Numbered from the stretch's first letter, positions 23,906 to 33,484 are shown. The stretch is DNA of 64,000 nt from Nocardioides sp. zg-1308 (GCF_013155375.1 NZ_JABJQY010000005.1:1-64000); one strand, 5' to 3'. Notes: generated from the letters alone by a model not told the origin. Program-made: numbers and translations.

Positions 23906-24544
23906 TCAGCGCAGCCAGGCGAGCACGGCCAGCACCCGCCGGTTGTCGTCGGGCGCGAGGGGCAGGTCGAGCTTGGTGAAGATGCTGTTGGTGTGCTTGG
24001 CGACGGCCTTCTCGGAGACGAAGAGCGCGCCGGCGATGGCGGCGTTGGAGCGCCCCTCCGCCATCAGCGACAGCACGTCGCGCTCGCGGGCCGTGAGCCG
24101 GTCGAGCGGCTCGTCGCGGCGGTGGGCCATGATCGCGGCGATGACCTCGGGGTCGATGACGGTCCCGCCGGACACCACCCGGCGTACGCCGTCGACGAAC
24201 TCGCCGACGTTGGCGACGCGGTCCTTGAGGAGGTAGCCGACCCCGCCCTCGCCGCTGGCGAGCAGCTCGCGGGCGTAGAGCTGCTCGACGTACTGCGAGA
24301 GCACCATCACGGGGTAGCCGGGTCGCCGGGTGCGCACGGCGATGGCGGCCCGCAGTCCCTCGTCGGACCAGGTCGGCGGCATCCGCACGTCGAGCACGGC
24401 GCCGTCGGCCTCGACGTCACGGAGGGCCGCGTCGAGCTGTGGGGCGTTGTCGACGGCCGCCACGACGGTGCAGCCGTTGGCCTCCAGCAGCCGGATCAGT
24501 CCGTCGCGGAGGAGAGCGTTGTCCTCGGCGATGACAAGGCGCAC
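23906..24544 (-). CDS. NarL/LuxR-type response regulator
   Basis: 212 residues: a receiver domain (1-120) with acidic pocket Glu7-Asp8, phosphoacceptor Asp52 (VLDVRMPP) and the conserved Lys of YLLKDR, then a LuxR helix-turn-helix (about 150-195, LTARERDVLSLMAEG). The GTG start lies inside the 3' end of the kinase gene, an overlap of 49 nt. It probably binds the palindrome at 25679-25694 and controls the MMPL gene. Confidence 0.9.
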   Translation of the reverse strand: MRLVIAEDNALLRDGLIRLLEANGCTVVAAVDNAPQLDAALRDVEADGAVLDVRMPPTWSDEGLRAAIAVRTRRPGYPVMVLSQYVEQLYARELLASGEGGVGYLLKDRVANVGEFVDGVRRVVSGGTVIDPEVIAAIMAHRRDEPLDRLTARERDVLSLMAEGRSNAAIAGALFVSEKAVAKHTNSIFTKLDLPLAPDDNRRVLAVLAWLR

Positions 24545-25644
24545 GGAATCTCCAGCGTGATCAGCGTCGGCCCCCGGTCGGGGCTCGAGACCACCATCGT
24601 GCCGTCAAACGCCGACAGGCGTCGCATGATGCCGAGCATGCCGGTGCCGTGTCGCGCATCGGCCCCGCCGCGGCCGTCGTCGCCGACGGAGGCGCGCAGC
24701 ACGCCGGAGTCGTGGCGCAGGTCCACCCACGCGCGGCTCGCCCCCGCGTGCTTGCCCACGTTGGCGAGGCACTCCGCGACCGCGAAGTAGACCGCCGACT
24801 CCACCGGCTCGGGTGGTCGGCCCTCCAGGTCGGACAGCACCGTCACCGGCAGCGCCATGTCGAGCGCGAGCGCCTCGACGGCGCCGGCGAGCCCGCGGTC
24901 GGCGAGCACCGGCGGGTGGATGCCGCGGACGACGGCGCGCAGGTCGGCGAGGGCCGCCCCGGTCGTGTCCCGCGCCTCGGCGACGAGCCGGAGCGCGGCC
25001 TCGGGGTCGCGCTCGAACAGGTCGTCGGCCAGGCCGAGCGTCATCCCGACCGCCACGAGCCGCGCCTGCGCCCCGTCGTGGAGGTCGCGCTCGATCCGTC
25101 GCAGCTCGGCGGCGTTGTGGTCGACGGTGTCGGCCCGCGACACCGTCAGGTCGACGACGCGCTGCTCGAGCTGCTCGGTGTGGCCGCGCGTGAGGAAGGT
25201 CCGGTCGAGGGTGGCGCGCAGGCGCATGACGTGCGGCGCGCCGTACCACCAGATGGCACCGGTGACGACGAGGAGCAGCAGCAGCACGGTGAGGAGGGCC
25301 AGGGCGAAGCCCGCCGTCAGGGAGACCAGCACCCACAGCAGGTCGCGCCAGGTCATCGGGTCCACCGCCCACGTGCGCACCCGGGCCAGCGTGCCGAGGC
25401 CGCTGGTCGGGAGGTAGCCGGCGGGCACCTCGTGGCCGAGGGTGCGCGCCGCCATCGAGCGGTGCCGCTCGGCGATCCAGCGCAGCGCCGGCAGGCCCAG
25501 CACCAGGATCGGGACGCCGACCGTGACGAGGGCGAGCAGTCCTCCGACACCCACCAGCACGAAGGCCACGACCGTGGGTACGAGGAGCAGCAGCTGGCAG
25601 GCGGCGAACCCGGTGACGGTCCACGGACCGGCTGGCGTGCGCAT
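24496..25644 (-). CDS. Sensor histidine kinase of the NarL class
   Basis: 382 residues. Four hydrophobic segments in the first 150 residues are followed by a HisKA_3 dimerisation domain with His189 in RDLHDGAQARL and a HATPase domain (N box ECLANVGKHAG, then GDDGRGGAD and GTGMLGIMRRL). GGGGAGG precedes the ATG at 25644. Its partner regulator is encoded downstream in an overlapping frame. The signal is unknown, though linkage to an MMPL exporter suggests an envelope or lipid-related cue. Confidence 0.9.
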   Translation of the reverse strand: MRTPAGPWTVTGFAACQLLLLVPTVVAFVLVGVGGLLALVTVGVPILVLGLPALRWIAERHRSMAARTLGHEVPAGYLPTSGLGTLARVRTWAVDPMTWRDLLWVLVSLTAGFALALLTVLLLLLVVTGAIWWYGAPHVMRLRATLDRTFLTRGHTEQLEQRVVDLTVSRADTVDHNAAELRRIERDLHDGAQARLVAVGMTLGLADDLFERDPEAALRLVAEARDTTGAALADLRAVVRGIHPPVLADRGLAGAVEALALDMALPVTVLSDLEGRPPEPVESAVYFAVAECLANVGKHAGASRAWVDLRHDSGVLRASVGDDGRGGADARHGTGMLGIMRRLSAFDGTMVVSSPDRGPTLITLEIPCALSSPRTTLSSATD

Positions 25645-25678
25645 GCCCCCATCCTCCCCGAGCCGGGCGCTGGGCGCA

Positions 25679-25694
25679 GTGGACCTAGGTCCAC
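25679..25694. promoter_or_regulatory. Perfect 16-bp palindrome, likely response-regulator operator
   Basis: GTGGACCTAGGTCCAC is its own reverse complement. It lies in the 136-bp divergent region between the two-component system and the MMPL transporter, 35 bp from the kinase start and 86 bp from the transporter start. Confidence 0.65.
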
Positions 25695-25780
25695 CCCGGC
25701 AGGGGACCTGGCGCCAGCGACGCGGCCCTCGCGCCGGCCGAGGCTGAGGACGTCCCTCCACCTCGACCCAGGAGTCCGTC

Positions 25781-27955
25781 ATGTCCGTCCGCAACCCTCT
25801 CGCCGGAGCCCCGCTCCGGGCCGCCCGCTGGAGCGCCACCCACCCGTGGCGCGCGATCCTCGGCTGGCTCGCCCTGGTCGCCGTGGCCGTGGTGCTCGCC
25901 GCGGCCGTCCCCACCAACACCGCCGACGACGTCGACTACCGCGAGCACGAGTCCGGGCGCGCCGCCCAGTGGATCGACGACGCCGGCATGTCCGACCCGC
26001 TCACCGAGAACGTCCTCGTCACCGCCGGCGCCTCCGGCCTGGACCCCGCGCGGGCGGAGGAGGCCGCTGCGCAGCTCGGGCGGGAGATGGCGGAGGTCCC
26101 CGGGGTCGAGGAGGCGATGGCACCCGTGTGGAGCCAGGACCGGTCCGCCCTGCTGGTCGCCGTGCGGCTCGCCGCCGACCACGAGGAGACCGGGGAGATG
26201 ACGGCGGTGACCGACGCGGTGCAGGAGGAGTACGCCGACCTGCGCATCCGCCAGGCCGGTGACCTCACCATCGACGAGGGCATCGACGAGCAGGTCGAGG
26301 CCGACCTGGCCTCGGCCGAGGGCATCAGCCTGCCCGTGACGCTCGTGCTGATGCTCTTCGCGTTCGGGGCCCTCATCGCGGCCGGCATCCCCGTCCTGCT
26401 GGCGGCGAGCAGTGTCGTCGTGACGATCGGCATCACCGCACCCGTCTCGTGGCTGGTGCCGGCCGAGGCCACCGTCACCAGCATGATCGTGCTCATCGGC
26501 ATGGCGGTCGGCGTCGACTACTCGCTCTTCTACCTCAAGCGCGAGCGCGAGGAGCGGGCCCGTGGTCGCTCGACCCTCGACGCCGTCGAGGTGGCCGCCG
26601 AGACCTCCGGCCACTCGATCCTGGTGTCCGGCCTCGCCGTCGTCGTCGCCATGTCGGGCCTCTACGTCGTCGGCGGCGTCACCTTCAACTCGCTGGCCAC
26701 CGGCGCGATCCTCGTGGTCGCGATCGCCGTGCTCGGCTCGATCACCGTGCTGCCCGCCCTCCTGGTCAAGCTCGGCCGCTGGGTCGACCGCCCGCGCGTC
26801 CCCGGCCTCTGGCGGCTCAACCGCCGGATCGGGCGGGGCGGGATCAGCCGTCGGCTGCTCGCGCCGGTGCTGCGACGCCCGGTCGTGGCGCTCGCCCTGG
26901 GCGGCGCGGTCGTGGTGGCGCTCGCCGTGCCGATGCTGGGCATGAAGGTGCACAGCGCCAACCTCGAGACGCTGCCTGACTCCATCCCGCAGGTCGTCAC
27001 CGCCCGCGACATGGCGAAGGCCTTCCCGCTCGAGGGTGCGTCGGCCGAGGTCGTGGTGCAGGCCGACGCCGCCGACGCGGCTCGGGTCCGCTCGGCGCTG
27101 GTCGGGCTCGACGAGGCGGCGGCCCGGACCGGCGACTTCGTGGCGGCGGGTGACGCCGGCATCGAGGTCTCCGACGACGGCCGGACGACCGTCCTGGACC
27201 TCGCCATCCCCCACGAGGAGAGCGACCCGCGCGTGGACGAGGCGGTCGAGCTGCTGCGCGACGAGCTCGTGCCCACGGCGCTCGACGGCCTCGACGTCGA
27301 GCACGCGGTCGGCGGGGGAGCGGCAGAGTCGTACGACTCGGCGCACCACCTGGCGACGTACCTCCCGATCGTGATCGGCTTCGTGGTGCTGCTGACGATG
27401 GTCATGATGGGCATCGCGTTCCGCAGCGTCCGGCTGGCGCTCGTGTCCTCGGTGCTCAACCTCGCCTCGGTGGCGGTCGCCTTCGGGATGATGACGCTCG
27501 TGTTCCAGCACGGCTGGTTCGAGGGAGCGCTCGACTTCACCTCGCCGGGCTTCCTCATCGACTGGATCCCGATGATCGTCCTCGTCATCCTGGTCGGCCT
27601 GTCGATGGACTACCACGTCTTCGTCCTCAGCCGGGTCCGCGAGCACGTGCGACGCGGGCTGCCCGCGCGGCTCGCCGTCGAGCGGGGCGTCACCGACACG
27701 GCGGGCGTCGTGACCAGCGCCGCCGCGGTGATGGTGTCGGTGTTCGCCATCTTCGCCACGCTGTCGATGCTCGAGATGAAGATGATGGGCGTCGGCCTCG
27801 CCGTCGCGATCCTGCTCGACGCGACCCTGATCCGGCTGGTGATGCTGCCGGCGGTGCTGGTGCTGCTCGGCGACCGGGTCTGGGGGCGCCGGGAGGTGCC
27901 CGGGGAGCAGGTGGTGGAGCCGGTCCCGGAGCTGGCGGTCAGCCGGCAGCCGTGA
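25781..27955 (+). CDS. MMPL-family RND transporter
   Basis: 724 residues with the RND layout: TM1 near 25-45, a periplasmic loop, a block of five or six TM helices (about 185-350), a second loop, and a second TM block (about 525-690). The GMAVGVDYSLFYLKRERE and GLSMDYHVFVLSR segments are MMPL signatures. Members export lipids or hydrophobic compounds by proton motive force; the substrate here is unknown. It lies divergent from a two-component system that probably controls it. Its last 17 nt overlap the oppositely oriented molybdopterin gene. Confidence 0.9.
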   Translation: MSVRNPLAGAPLRAARWSATHPWRAILGWLALVAVAVVLAAAVPTNTADDVDYREHESGRAAQWIDDAGMSDPLTENVLVTAGASGLDPARAEEAAAQLGREMAEVPGVEEAMAPVWSQDRSALLVAVRLAADHEETGEMTAVTDAVQEEYADLRIRQAGDLTIDEGIDEQVEADLASAEGISLPVTLVLMLFAFGALIAAGIPVLLAASSVVVTIGITAPVSWLVPAEATVTSMIVLIGMAVGVDYSLFYLKREREERARGRSTLDAVEVAAETSGHSILVSGLAVVVAMSGLYVVGGVTFNSLATGAILVVAIAVLGSITVLPALLVKLGRWVDRPRVPGLWRLNRRIGRGGISRRLLAPVLRRPVVALALGGAVVVALAVPMLGMKVHSANLETLPDSIPQVVTARDMAKAFPLEGASAEVVVQADAADAARVRSALVGLDEAAARTGDFVAAGDAGIEVSDDGRTTVLDLAIPHEESDPRVDEAVELLRDELVPTALDGLDVEHAVGGGAAESYDSAHHLATYLPIVIGFVVLLTMVMMGIAFRSVRLALVSSVLNLASVAVAFGMMTLVFQHGWFEGALDFTSPGFLIDWIPMIVLVILVGLSMDYHVFVLSRVREHVRRGLPARLAVERGVTDTAGVVTSAAAVMVSVFAIFATLSMLEMKMMGVGLAVAILLDATLIRLVMLPAVLVLLGDRVWGRREVPGEQVVEPVPELAVSRQP

Positions 27956-30071
27956 CCTCCACCGGCACGCCGTTGAGGGCCGCGTTGCCCGACACGTCGA
28001 GCAGCTCGGGATCGGTCAGGTCGTTGACCGAGACGCCCGGCACCGCACGGCTGCGGGTCATCAGGACGCCCTCGCGGGCGTGGCCGTAGCCGTGGGGGAG
28101 CGAGACCACCCCGGGCATCAGGTCGTCGGAGGCGGCCACCTCGACCTCCACCGTGCCGGTGCGGGAGGTCACCCGCACCCGGGCCCCGTCCGCGAGCTCG
28201 CGGACGGCGAGGTCGGCGGGGTTCATCAGCAGCTGGTGGCGGGCACGGCCACGGGTCAGGCGCTCGGAGTTGTGCATCCAGGAGTTGCAGTCGCGCTGGT
28301 GGCGGCGGCCGATGAGGAGCAGCCCCTCGTCGGGCGCGGCCGCCGCCGCCGCCAGCCGGGCGACGTCCTGGACGACGAGGGGCGGAGCGAGGTCGATCCG
28401 CCGGTCGCGGGAGGGCAGCCGCCCGGGCAGCTGGCCGCCCCGCAGTGGTCCCAGGTCGATGCCGGCGGGCCGCGCGCGGAGCTTCTTCAGCGTCACGCCG
28501 CTGGTGCCGCGGCGCAGGAGGCCGGCGACCAGCAGCGTCGGGCTGGCGGTGAGGCGGGCCCGCTGCACCAGCCGCTTCCTCAGCGGTGCCCTGCGGCCGA
28601 GCCGGGCGGCGGTGCGCAGGGTGATCTCGCGGAAGATCTGCCAGTCGTGCCGCTGGTCGGCCTCCTTCTCGAAGACCGCCGGGGTGAAGCGCGCGGTGTT
28701 GCGCACGGCCAGCAGGTGGAAGACCAGGTCGTAGTGGTCGCGCTCGAGCGCGGTGGTCGGGGGCAGGATGACGTCGGCGTGACGGGTCGTCTCGTTGACG
28801 TAGATGTCGACGGCGGCCATGAAGTCGAGCCCGTCCAGCGCGCGGTCGAGCCGCGCTCCGTCAGGGGTGGAGAGCACAGGGTTGCCGGCCACCGTCAGCA
28901 GCGCGCGGACCTGGCCCTCGCCCGGTGTCTCGATCTCCTCGCGCAGCGCCGCGACCGGCAGCTCGCCCGCGGTCTCGGGGAGCCCGCGGACCCGTGAGCG
29001 CCACACGTCGTGGTGCCCGCGCCCGATCAACCCGGTGCCGACGGCGTCGATCGCGGGCGTGGTGAACATGGCTCCGCCGACCCGGTCGAGGTTGCCGGTG
29101 AGGATGTTGAGGCAGTTCACGGCCCACTGGCACACCGTGCCCCACGGACCGGCGGAGACGCCGATCCTGCTGTAGACGACGCCGCCGTCGGCGGCCAGCA
29201 GCTCGCGCGCGAGGCGGCGGACCTCGCCGGCGGGGAGCCCGCTCATCGACTCGGCCAGCTCGGGGGTGACGTCGGCGACGAGGTCGACCACCGTGCCCAG
29301 CCCGTCGACGTACGACGGCACGGTGGGCAGGTCGTCGGGGGAGACCTCGGCGGTGAGGACGTGCAGCATCGCGAGCAGCACCCACGCGTCGGAGCCGGGG
29401 CGGACGAAGTGGTGCTCGTCGGCGACCTTGGCGGTCTCGGTGCGGCGGGGGTCGAGCACGACCATCCGGCCGCCGCGGGCGCGCAGGTCACGCACCCGCT
29501 GGGGGAAGTCGGGCACGGTCATCAGCGACCCGTTGGAGGCCATCGGGTTCGCGCCGACGACGAGGAACCACGACGTGCGGTCGATGTCCGGGACCGGCAG
29601 GAACAGCTGGTGGCCGAACATGAGGTGGGCCACCAGCTGGTGGGGGAGCTGGTCGACCGAGGTCGCGGAGTAGCGGTTCCTGGTCCGGAAGGACTTCGCC
29701 ATCGCGGTGCCGTGGGTCATCGAGCCGAGGCTGTGCGCGTTGGGGTTGCCGAGGTAGAGCGCGAGGGCGTCGTCGCCGTGCTCCCGCACCACCCGGGCGA
29801 GGTTGTCGGCGACCAGGTCGAACGCCTCGTCCCACCCGATCTCCTCCCACCGTGCCCCGGCGCCCTCGCCGACCCGGCGCACCGGGCGCCGCAACCGGTC
29901 GGGGTCGGCGTACACGTCGGCGATCGCGACCCCCTTGGGGCAGACGTGGCCGCGGGAGAGCGGGTCGGCGGCGTGGCCGCGGACGGCGACGACGTCGCGG
30001 CCCTCCACGGTCAGCTCGAGCCCGCAGATGGCCTCGCAGAGGTTGCACACGCCGATCCGCTTCTCGCCCAT
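27939..30071 (-). CDS. Molybdopterin-dependent oxidoreductase (DMSO reductase family)
   Basis: 710 residues. The N-terminal 4Fe-4S motif CNLCEAICG (Cys8, Cys11, Cys15) is completed by the Cys of CPKG. The molybdopterin-binding domains follow, with GANPMASNGS, VLDPRRTETA and a C-terminal MopB-CT barrel (MNPADLAVRELADGARVRV). There is no Tat signal, so it should be cytoplasmic. The usual Cys or Sec ligand position appears to be in YSATSVDQ, so a Ser or other ligand is possible. Substrate unknown. The start (ATG 30071) fits the family N-terminus. Confidence 0.85.
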   Translation of the reverse strand: MGEKRIGVCNLCEAICGLELTVEGRDVVAVRGHAADPLSRGHVCPKGVAIADVYADPDRLRRPVRRVGEGAGARWEEIGWDEAFDLVADNLARVVREHGDDALALYLGNPNAHSLGSMTHGTAMAKSFRTRNRYSATSVDQLPHQLVAHLMFGHQLFLPVPDIDRTSWFLVVGANPMASNGSLMTVPDFPQRVRDLRARGGRMVVLDPRRTETAKVADEHHFVRPGSDAWVLLAMLHVLTAEVSPDDLPTVPSYVDGLGTVVDLVADVTPELAESMSGLPAGEVRRLARELLAADGGVVYSRIGVSAGPWGTVCQWAVNCLNILTGNLDRVGGAMFTTPAIDAVGTGLIGRGHHDVWRSRVRGLPETAGELPVAALREEIETPGEGQVRALLTVAGNPVLSTPDGARLDRALDGLDFMAAVDIYVNETTRHADVILPPTTALERDHYDLVFHLLAVRNTARFTPAVFEKEADQRHDWQIFREITLRTAARLGRRAPLRKRLVQRARLTASPTLLVAGLLRRGTSGVTLKKLRARPAGIDLGPLRGGQLPGRLPSRDRRIDLAPPLVVQDVARLAAAAAAPDEGLLLIGRRHQRDCNSWMHNSERLTRGRARHQLLMNPADLAVRELADGARVRVTSRTGTVEVEVAASDDLMPGVVSLPHGYGHAREGVLMTRSRAVPGVSVNDLTDPELLDVSGNAALNGVPVEVTAAG

Positions 30072-30188
30072 CCCGGGATCGTCGCACGTCGGGCACCCCA
30101 GGGGAGGGTGACACCGGACCGGGCGGCGGCCAGACTCTGCGCGGCCCGGCCACCGCCGGGCAGCATCCCCACAGAAAGGGAGACCGTC

Positions 30189-30452
30189 ATGGGTTACGGA
30201 GGGCCGATCGGCCTCATCGTCGTCGGGCTCGTCCTGGCGCTCGCGTTCAACCAGGAGCAGGTGGGACCGCTCAACGTCACCACGCTGGGCTGGATCCTGG
30301 TCCTGGCCGGCGCGCTCTGGCTCGTGCTCACGATCGTGCAGCAGAACACCCGCCGGCGGCACACCACCACGGCCACCACGACCGACGCGCAGGGACGCCA
30401 GGCCAGCAGCCAGCGCACCACCGAGTCGGACCCGCCCCCGCCGGCCGTCTGA
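30189..30452 (+). CDS. Small DUF6458-type membrane protein
   Basis: 87 residues with two transmembrane segments (about 5-20 and 32-50), an Arg-rich turn, and a Thr/Pro-rich hydrophilic tail. GLIVVGLVLALAFN and TLGWILVLAGALW match the actinobacterial DUF6458 family, whose function is unknown. AAAGGGAG lies upstream of the ATG. It is followed by a 12-bp palindrome, GGACGTACGTCC (30468-30479), which may end its transcript. Confidence 0.8.
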   Translation: MGYGGPIGLIVVGLVLALAFNQEQVGPLNVTTLGWILVLAGALWLVLTIVQQNTRRRHTTTATTTDAQGRQASSQRTTESDPPPPAV

Positions 30453-30496
30453 GCGATCCCGACCGGGGGACGTACGTCCTCGTCGCGCGGCGCGGA

Positions 30497-30634
30497 TTGG
30501 GCCGGCGGTCCGGGGCCTCGATATGCTGCTGCGGTTGCCCGGGAGGGTGACACGCCGTCACGACGGCCGCGGATCCAGAGTGCCCCGGTGAACAGGCCCG
30601 GGCGCGCCGCGCAACGAGAACCGAAGGAGCCCCC
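30497..30634 (+). promoter_or_regulatory. rpsO promoter and leader
   Basis: TTGGGC (30497-30502) and TATGCT (30522-30527), 19 nt apart, are a plausible promoter. The roughly 100-nt leader has a GTGAC/GTCAC hairpin (30547-30561) and a CCCGG/CCGGG pairing, and ends in GAAGGAG. S15 often represses its own mRNA through such leaders, so autoregulation is possible. Confidence 0.4.
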
Positions 30635-30910
30635 ATGTCGATTGGTACCGACGCGGAGACCAAGAAGAAGATCATCGCCGAGTACGCCCTGACCGAGGGT
30701 GACACCGGTTCCCCCGAGGTCCAGATCGCGCTGCTCAGCCACCGCATCTCGCACCTCACCGAGCACCTCAAGACGCACAAGCACGACCACCACAGCCGTC
30801 GTGGACTGCTGCTGCTGGTCGGCCAGCGCCGCCGGCTGCTCAACTACCTGCAGAAGACGGAGATCGAGCGCTACCGCTCGATCGTGGAGCGCCTCGGCCT
30901 CCGCCGCTGA
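30635..30910 (+). CDS. rpsO: 30S ribosomal protein S15
   Basis: 91 residues that bind 16S rRNA helices 20-22 and start assembly of the platform. The family core GDTGSPEVQIALLSHRI and HSRRGLLLLVGQRRRLLNYL is intact. GAAGGAG lies 6 nt before the ATG. As in most bacteria it precedes pnp; a strong hairpin lies between them. Confidence 0.97.
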   Translation: MSIGTDAETKKKIIAEYALTEGDTGSPEVQIALLSHRISHLTEHLKTHKHDHHSRRGLLLLVGQRRRLLNYLQKTEIERYRSIVERLGLRR

Positions 30911-30917
30911 TCGCGAC

Positions 30918-30950
30918 AGGAGCGGTTCCCCGCCACGGGGAGCCGCTCCT
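30918..30950 (+). terminator. Terminator after rpsO
   Basis: A 15-bp stem with one G-T pair (30918-30932 with 30936-30950) closes a CCA loop and is followed by CTCACAT. Confidence 0.75.
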
Positions 30951-30973
30951 CTCACATCCGGGACCCGCCGCGC

Positions 30974-31184
30974 TAGTGTCGACCCGGAACAACTGAACAC
31001 ACAGCCAACAGGAGCGACCCGCACGTCCGGCCCGGTCCTCGGTAGTGGCCTTCAGATCGGCACCCGTCACCGGGAGATCTGCGGGCCTCGATCGAAGACC
31101 GGCCCCGCGGGGCCCTCGATGCCCCACACGTTCGAGTGTGGACGACGCGGATCGCTCCGCGAAGAGAAAGCAGATCCTGCTTCC
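30974..31184 (+). ncRNA. Structured 5' leader of pnp (Actino-pnp-like)
   Basis: TAGTGT (30974-30979) is a likely -10, which gives a leader of about 200 nt. It contains the palindromic stem GGCCCCGCGGGGCC (31101-31114) and the hairpin CCACAC/GTGTGG with a UUCG-type loop (31124-31141). An Actino-pnp RNA motif upstream of exoribonuclease genes is known in actinobacteria; assignment here rests on position and structure, not on a covariance search. Confidence 0.6.
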
Positions 31185-33437
31185 ATGAGTGAACCCATCA
31201 TCTCCGCTGTCGAGACCGTCCTCGACAACGGTTCCTTCGGCAAGCGCACGGTCAAGTTCGAGACCGGCCTGCTCGCCCGCCAGGCCGCCGGCTCGGTCAC
31301 GGCCTACCTCGACGACGAGACCATGCTGCTCTCGGCGACGACCGCGGGCAAGACGCCCAAGGACCACTTCGACTTCTTCCCGCTCACGATCGACGTCGAG
31401 GAGCGGATGTACGCCGTGGGCCAGATCCCCGGCTCCTTCTTCCGCTCCGAGGGCCGCCCGGGCGAGGACGCGATCCTCACCTGCCGCCTCATCGACCGCC
31501 CGCTGCGCCCGACGTTCAAGAAGGGCCTGCGCAACGAGGTCCAGGTCGTCATCACCGTCATGGCGCTCGACCCCGACATGCCCTACGACGTGCTCGCGAT
31601 CAATGCCGCGTCGCTCTCCACCCAGCTCTCCGGCCTGCCGTTCTCCGGCCCCGTCGGCGGCGTGCGCGTCGCCCTCATCGAGGGCCAGTGGGTCGCCTTC
31701 CCGACCCACTCGCAGCTCGAGTCGGCCGTCTTCGACATGGTCGTCGCCGGTCGGGTCACCGAGTCCGGCGACGTCGCGATCATGATGGTCGAGGCCGAGG
31801 CCCCCGAGGCCACGCTCGACCTCGTGCAGAACGGCGCCCAGGCGCCGACCGAGGAGATCGTGGCCGGTGGCCTCGACGCCGCCAAGCCCTTCATCAAGCA
31901 GCTCGTCGAGGCGCAGGCCCAGCTCGCGGCCGAGGCCGCCAAGCCGGTCCAGGACTTCCCGGTCTTCCTCGACTACGAGGACGACGTCTACGCCGCGGTC
32001 GAGTCCGCCGTGAAGGACGACACGGCCGCCGCGATGACCATCGGCGACAAGCAGGAGCGCGAGCTCAAGGTCGACGAGATCAAGGGCGCGCTCCTCGAGC
32101 AGCTCTCCGGCCAGTTCGAGGGCCGCGAGAAGGAGATCGGCGCGGCGTTCCGCTCGCTGACCAAGAGCCTGGTCCGCCAGCGCGTGCTGCGCGACAAGGT
32201 CCGCATCGACGGCCGCGGCCTCGCCGACATCCGTCCGCTGCACGCCGAGGTCGACGTGATCCCGCGCGTCCACGGCTCCGCGCTGTTCGAGCGTGGCGAG
32301 ACCCAGATCCTGGGCGTCACCACCCTCGACATGCTCAAGATGGAGCAGCAGCTCGACACGCTCTCCCCGGAGAAGCACCGCCGCTACATGCACAAGTACG
32401 TCTTCCCGCCGTTCTCCACCGGCGAGACCGGCCGCGTGGGCTCGCCCAAGCGTCGCGAGGTCGGCCACGGCGCCCTCGCGCGCCGCGCCCTCCTGCCGGT
32501 GCTGCCCTCGCGTGAGGAGTTCCCCTACGCGATCCGCCAGCTCTCCGAGGCCATGGGCTCCAACGGCTCGACCTCGATGGGCTCGGTCTGCGCCTCGACC
32601 CTGTCGCTGCTGCAGGCCGGTGTGCCCCTCAAGGCCTCCGTCGCCGGCATCGCGATGGGCCTCATCTCCGACGAGGTCGACGGCGAGACGCAGTACGTCG
32701 CGCTGACCGACATCCTCGGTGCCGAGGACGCCTTCGGCGACATGGACTTCAAGGTCGCCGGCACCCGCGAGTTCGTGACCGCGCTGCAGCTCGACACCAA
32801 GCTCGACGGCATCCCGGCCGAGGTGCTGGCCGCCGCCCTAACCCAGGCCCGCGACGCGCGCCTGGCGATCCTCGACGTGATGGCCGAGGCCATCGACGCG
32901 CCGGAGGAGATGTCGGTCCACGCCCCGCGCATCATCACCATCCGCGTGCCCGTCGACAAGATCGGCGAGGTGATCGGGCCCAAGGGCAAGGTCATCAACC
33001 AGATCCAGGACGACACGGGCGCGACGCTGTCCATCGAGGACGACGGCACGGTCTACATCGGTGCGACCAACGGCGAGGCGGCCGAGGCCGCCAAGGCCGC
33101 GGTCAACGCGATCGCCAATCCGACCATGCCCGAGGTCGGCGAGCGCTACCTCGGCACCGTGGTGAAGACCACCAACTTCGGTGCCTTCGTCTCGCTCCTG
33201 CCGGGCAAGGACGGCCTGCTGCACATCAGCAAGCTGCGTGCGCTCGCCGGTGGCAAGCGTGTCGAGGCCGTCGAGGACGTCCTGTCCGTCGGCCAGAAGG
33301 TCCAGGTCTCCATCGCCGAGATCGACGACCGCGGCAAGCTCTCGCTGGTCCCCGTCGTCGACGAGGCCGAGGGCGGCTCCGAGGACGAGGCCGACGCCGG
33401 CTCCGACGTCAGCCCCGAGGCGACCGACGCCGAGTGA
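31185..33437 (+). CDS. pnp: Polyribonucleotide nucleotidyltransferase (PNPase)
   Basis: 750-residue 3'-to-5' phosphorolytic exoribonuclease. Two RNase PH domains (about 10-235 and 335-560) flank a helical domain; a KH domain (IGPKGKVINQI, about 605-665) and an S1 domain (GTVVKTTNFGAFVSL, about 675-745) bind RNA. The FFPLTIDVEERMYAVGQIPGS-type segment is the first-domain hallmark. The ATG at 31185 follows a long structured leader, which suggests autocontrol. The tail is acidic. Confidence 0.96.
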   Translation: MSEPIISAVETVLDNGSFGKRTVKFETGLLARQAAGSVTAYLDDETMLLSATTAGKTPKDHFDFFPLTIDVEERMYAVGQIPGSFFRSEGRPGEDAILTCRLIDRPLRPTFKKGLRNEVQVVITVMALDPDMPYDVLAINAASLSTQLSGLPFSGPVGGVRVALIEGQWVAFPTHSQLESAVFDMVVAGRVTESGDVAIMMVEAEAPEATLDLVQNGAQAPTEEIVAGGLDAAKPFIKQLVEAQAQLAAEAAKPVQDFPVFLDYEDDVYAAVESAVKDDTAAAMTIGDKQERELKVDEIKGALLEQLSGQFEGREKEIGAAFRSLTKSLVRQRVLRDKVRIDGRGLADIRPLHAEVDVIPRVHGSALFERGETQILGVTTLDMLKMEQQLDTLSPEKHRRYMHKYVFPPFSTGETGRVGSPKRREVGHGALARRALLPVLPSREEFPYAIRQLSEAMGSNGSTSMGSVCASTLSLLQAGVPLKASVAGIAMGLISDEVDGETQYVALTDILGAEDAFGDMDFKVAGTREFVTALQLDTKLDGIPAEVLAAALTQARDARLAILDVMAEAIDAPEEMSVHAPRIITIRVPVDKIGEVIGPKGKVINQIQDDTGATLSIEDDGTVYIGATNGEAAEAAKAAVNAIANPTMPEVGERYLGTVVKTTNFGAFVSLLPGKDGLLHISKLRALAGGKRVEAVEDVLSVGQKVQVSIAEIDDRGKLSLVPVVDEAEGGSEDEADAGSDVSPEATDAE

Positions 33438-33450
33438 CCTGATCCACCAC

Positions 33451-33484
33451 CACGACCGGCCGGCCGCCTGGCCGGCCGGTCGTG
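33451..33484 (+). terminator. Terminator after pnp
   Basis: A perfect 15-bp stem (33451-33465 with 33470-33484) closes the loop GCCT and is followed by CTGCTTC. Confidence 0.8.
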
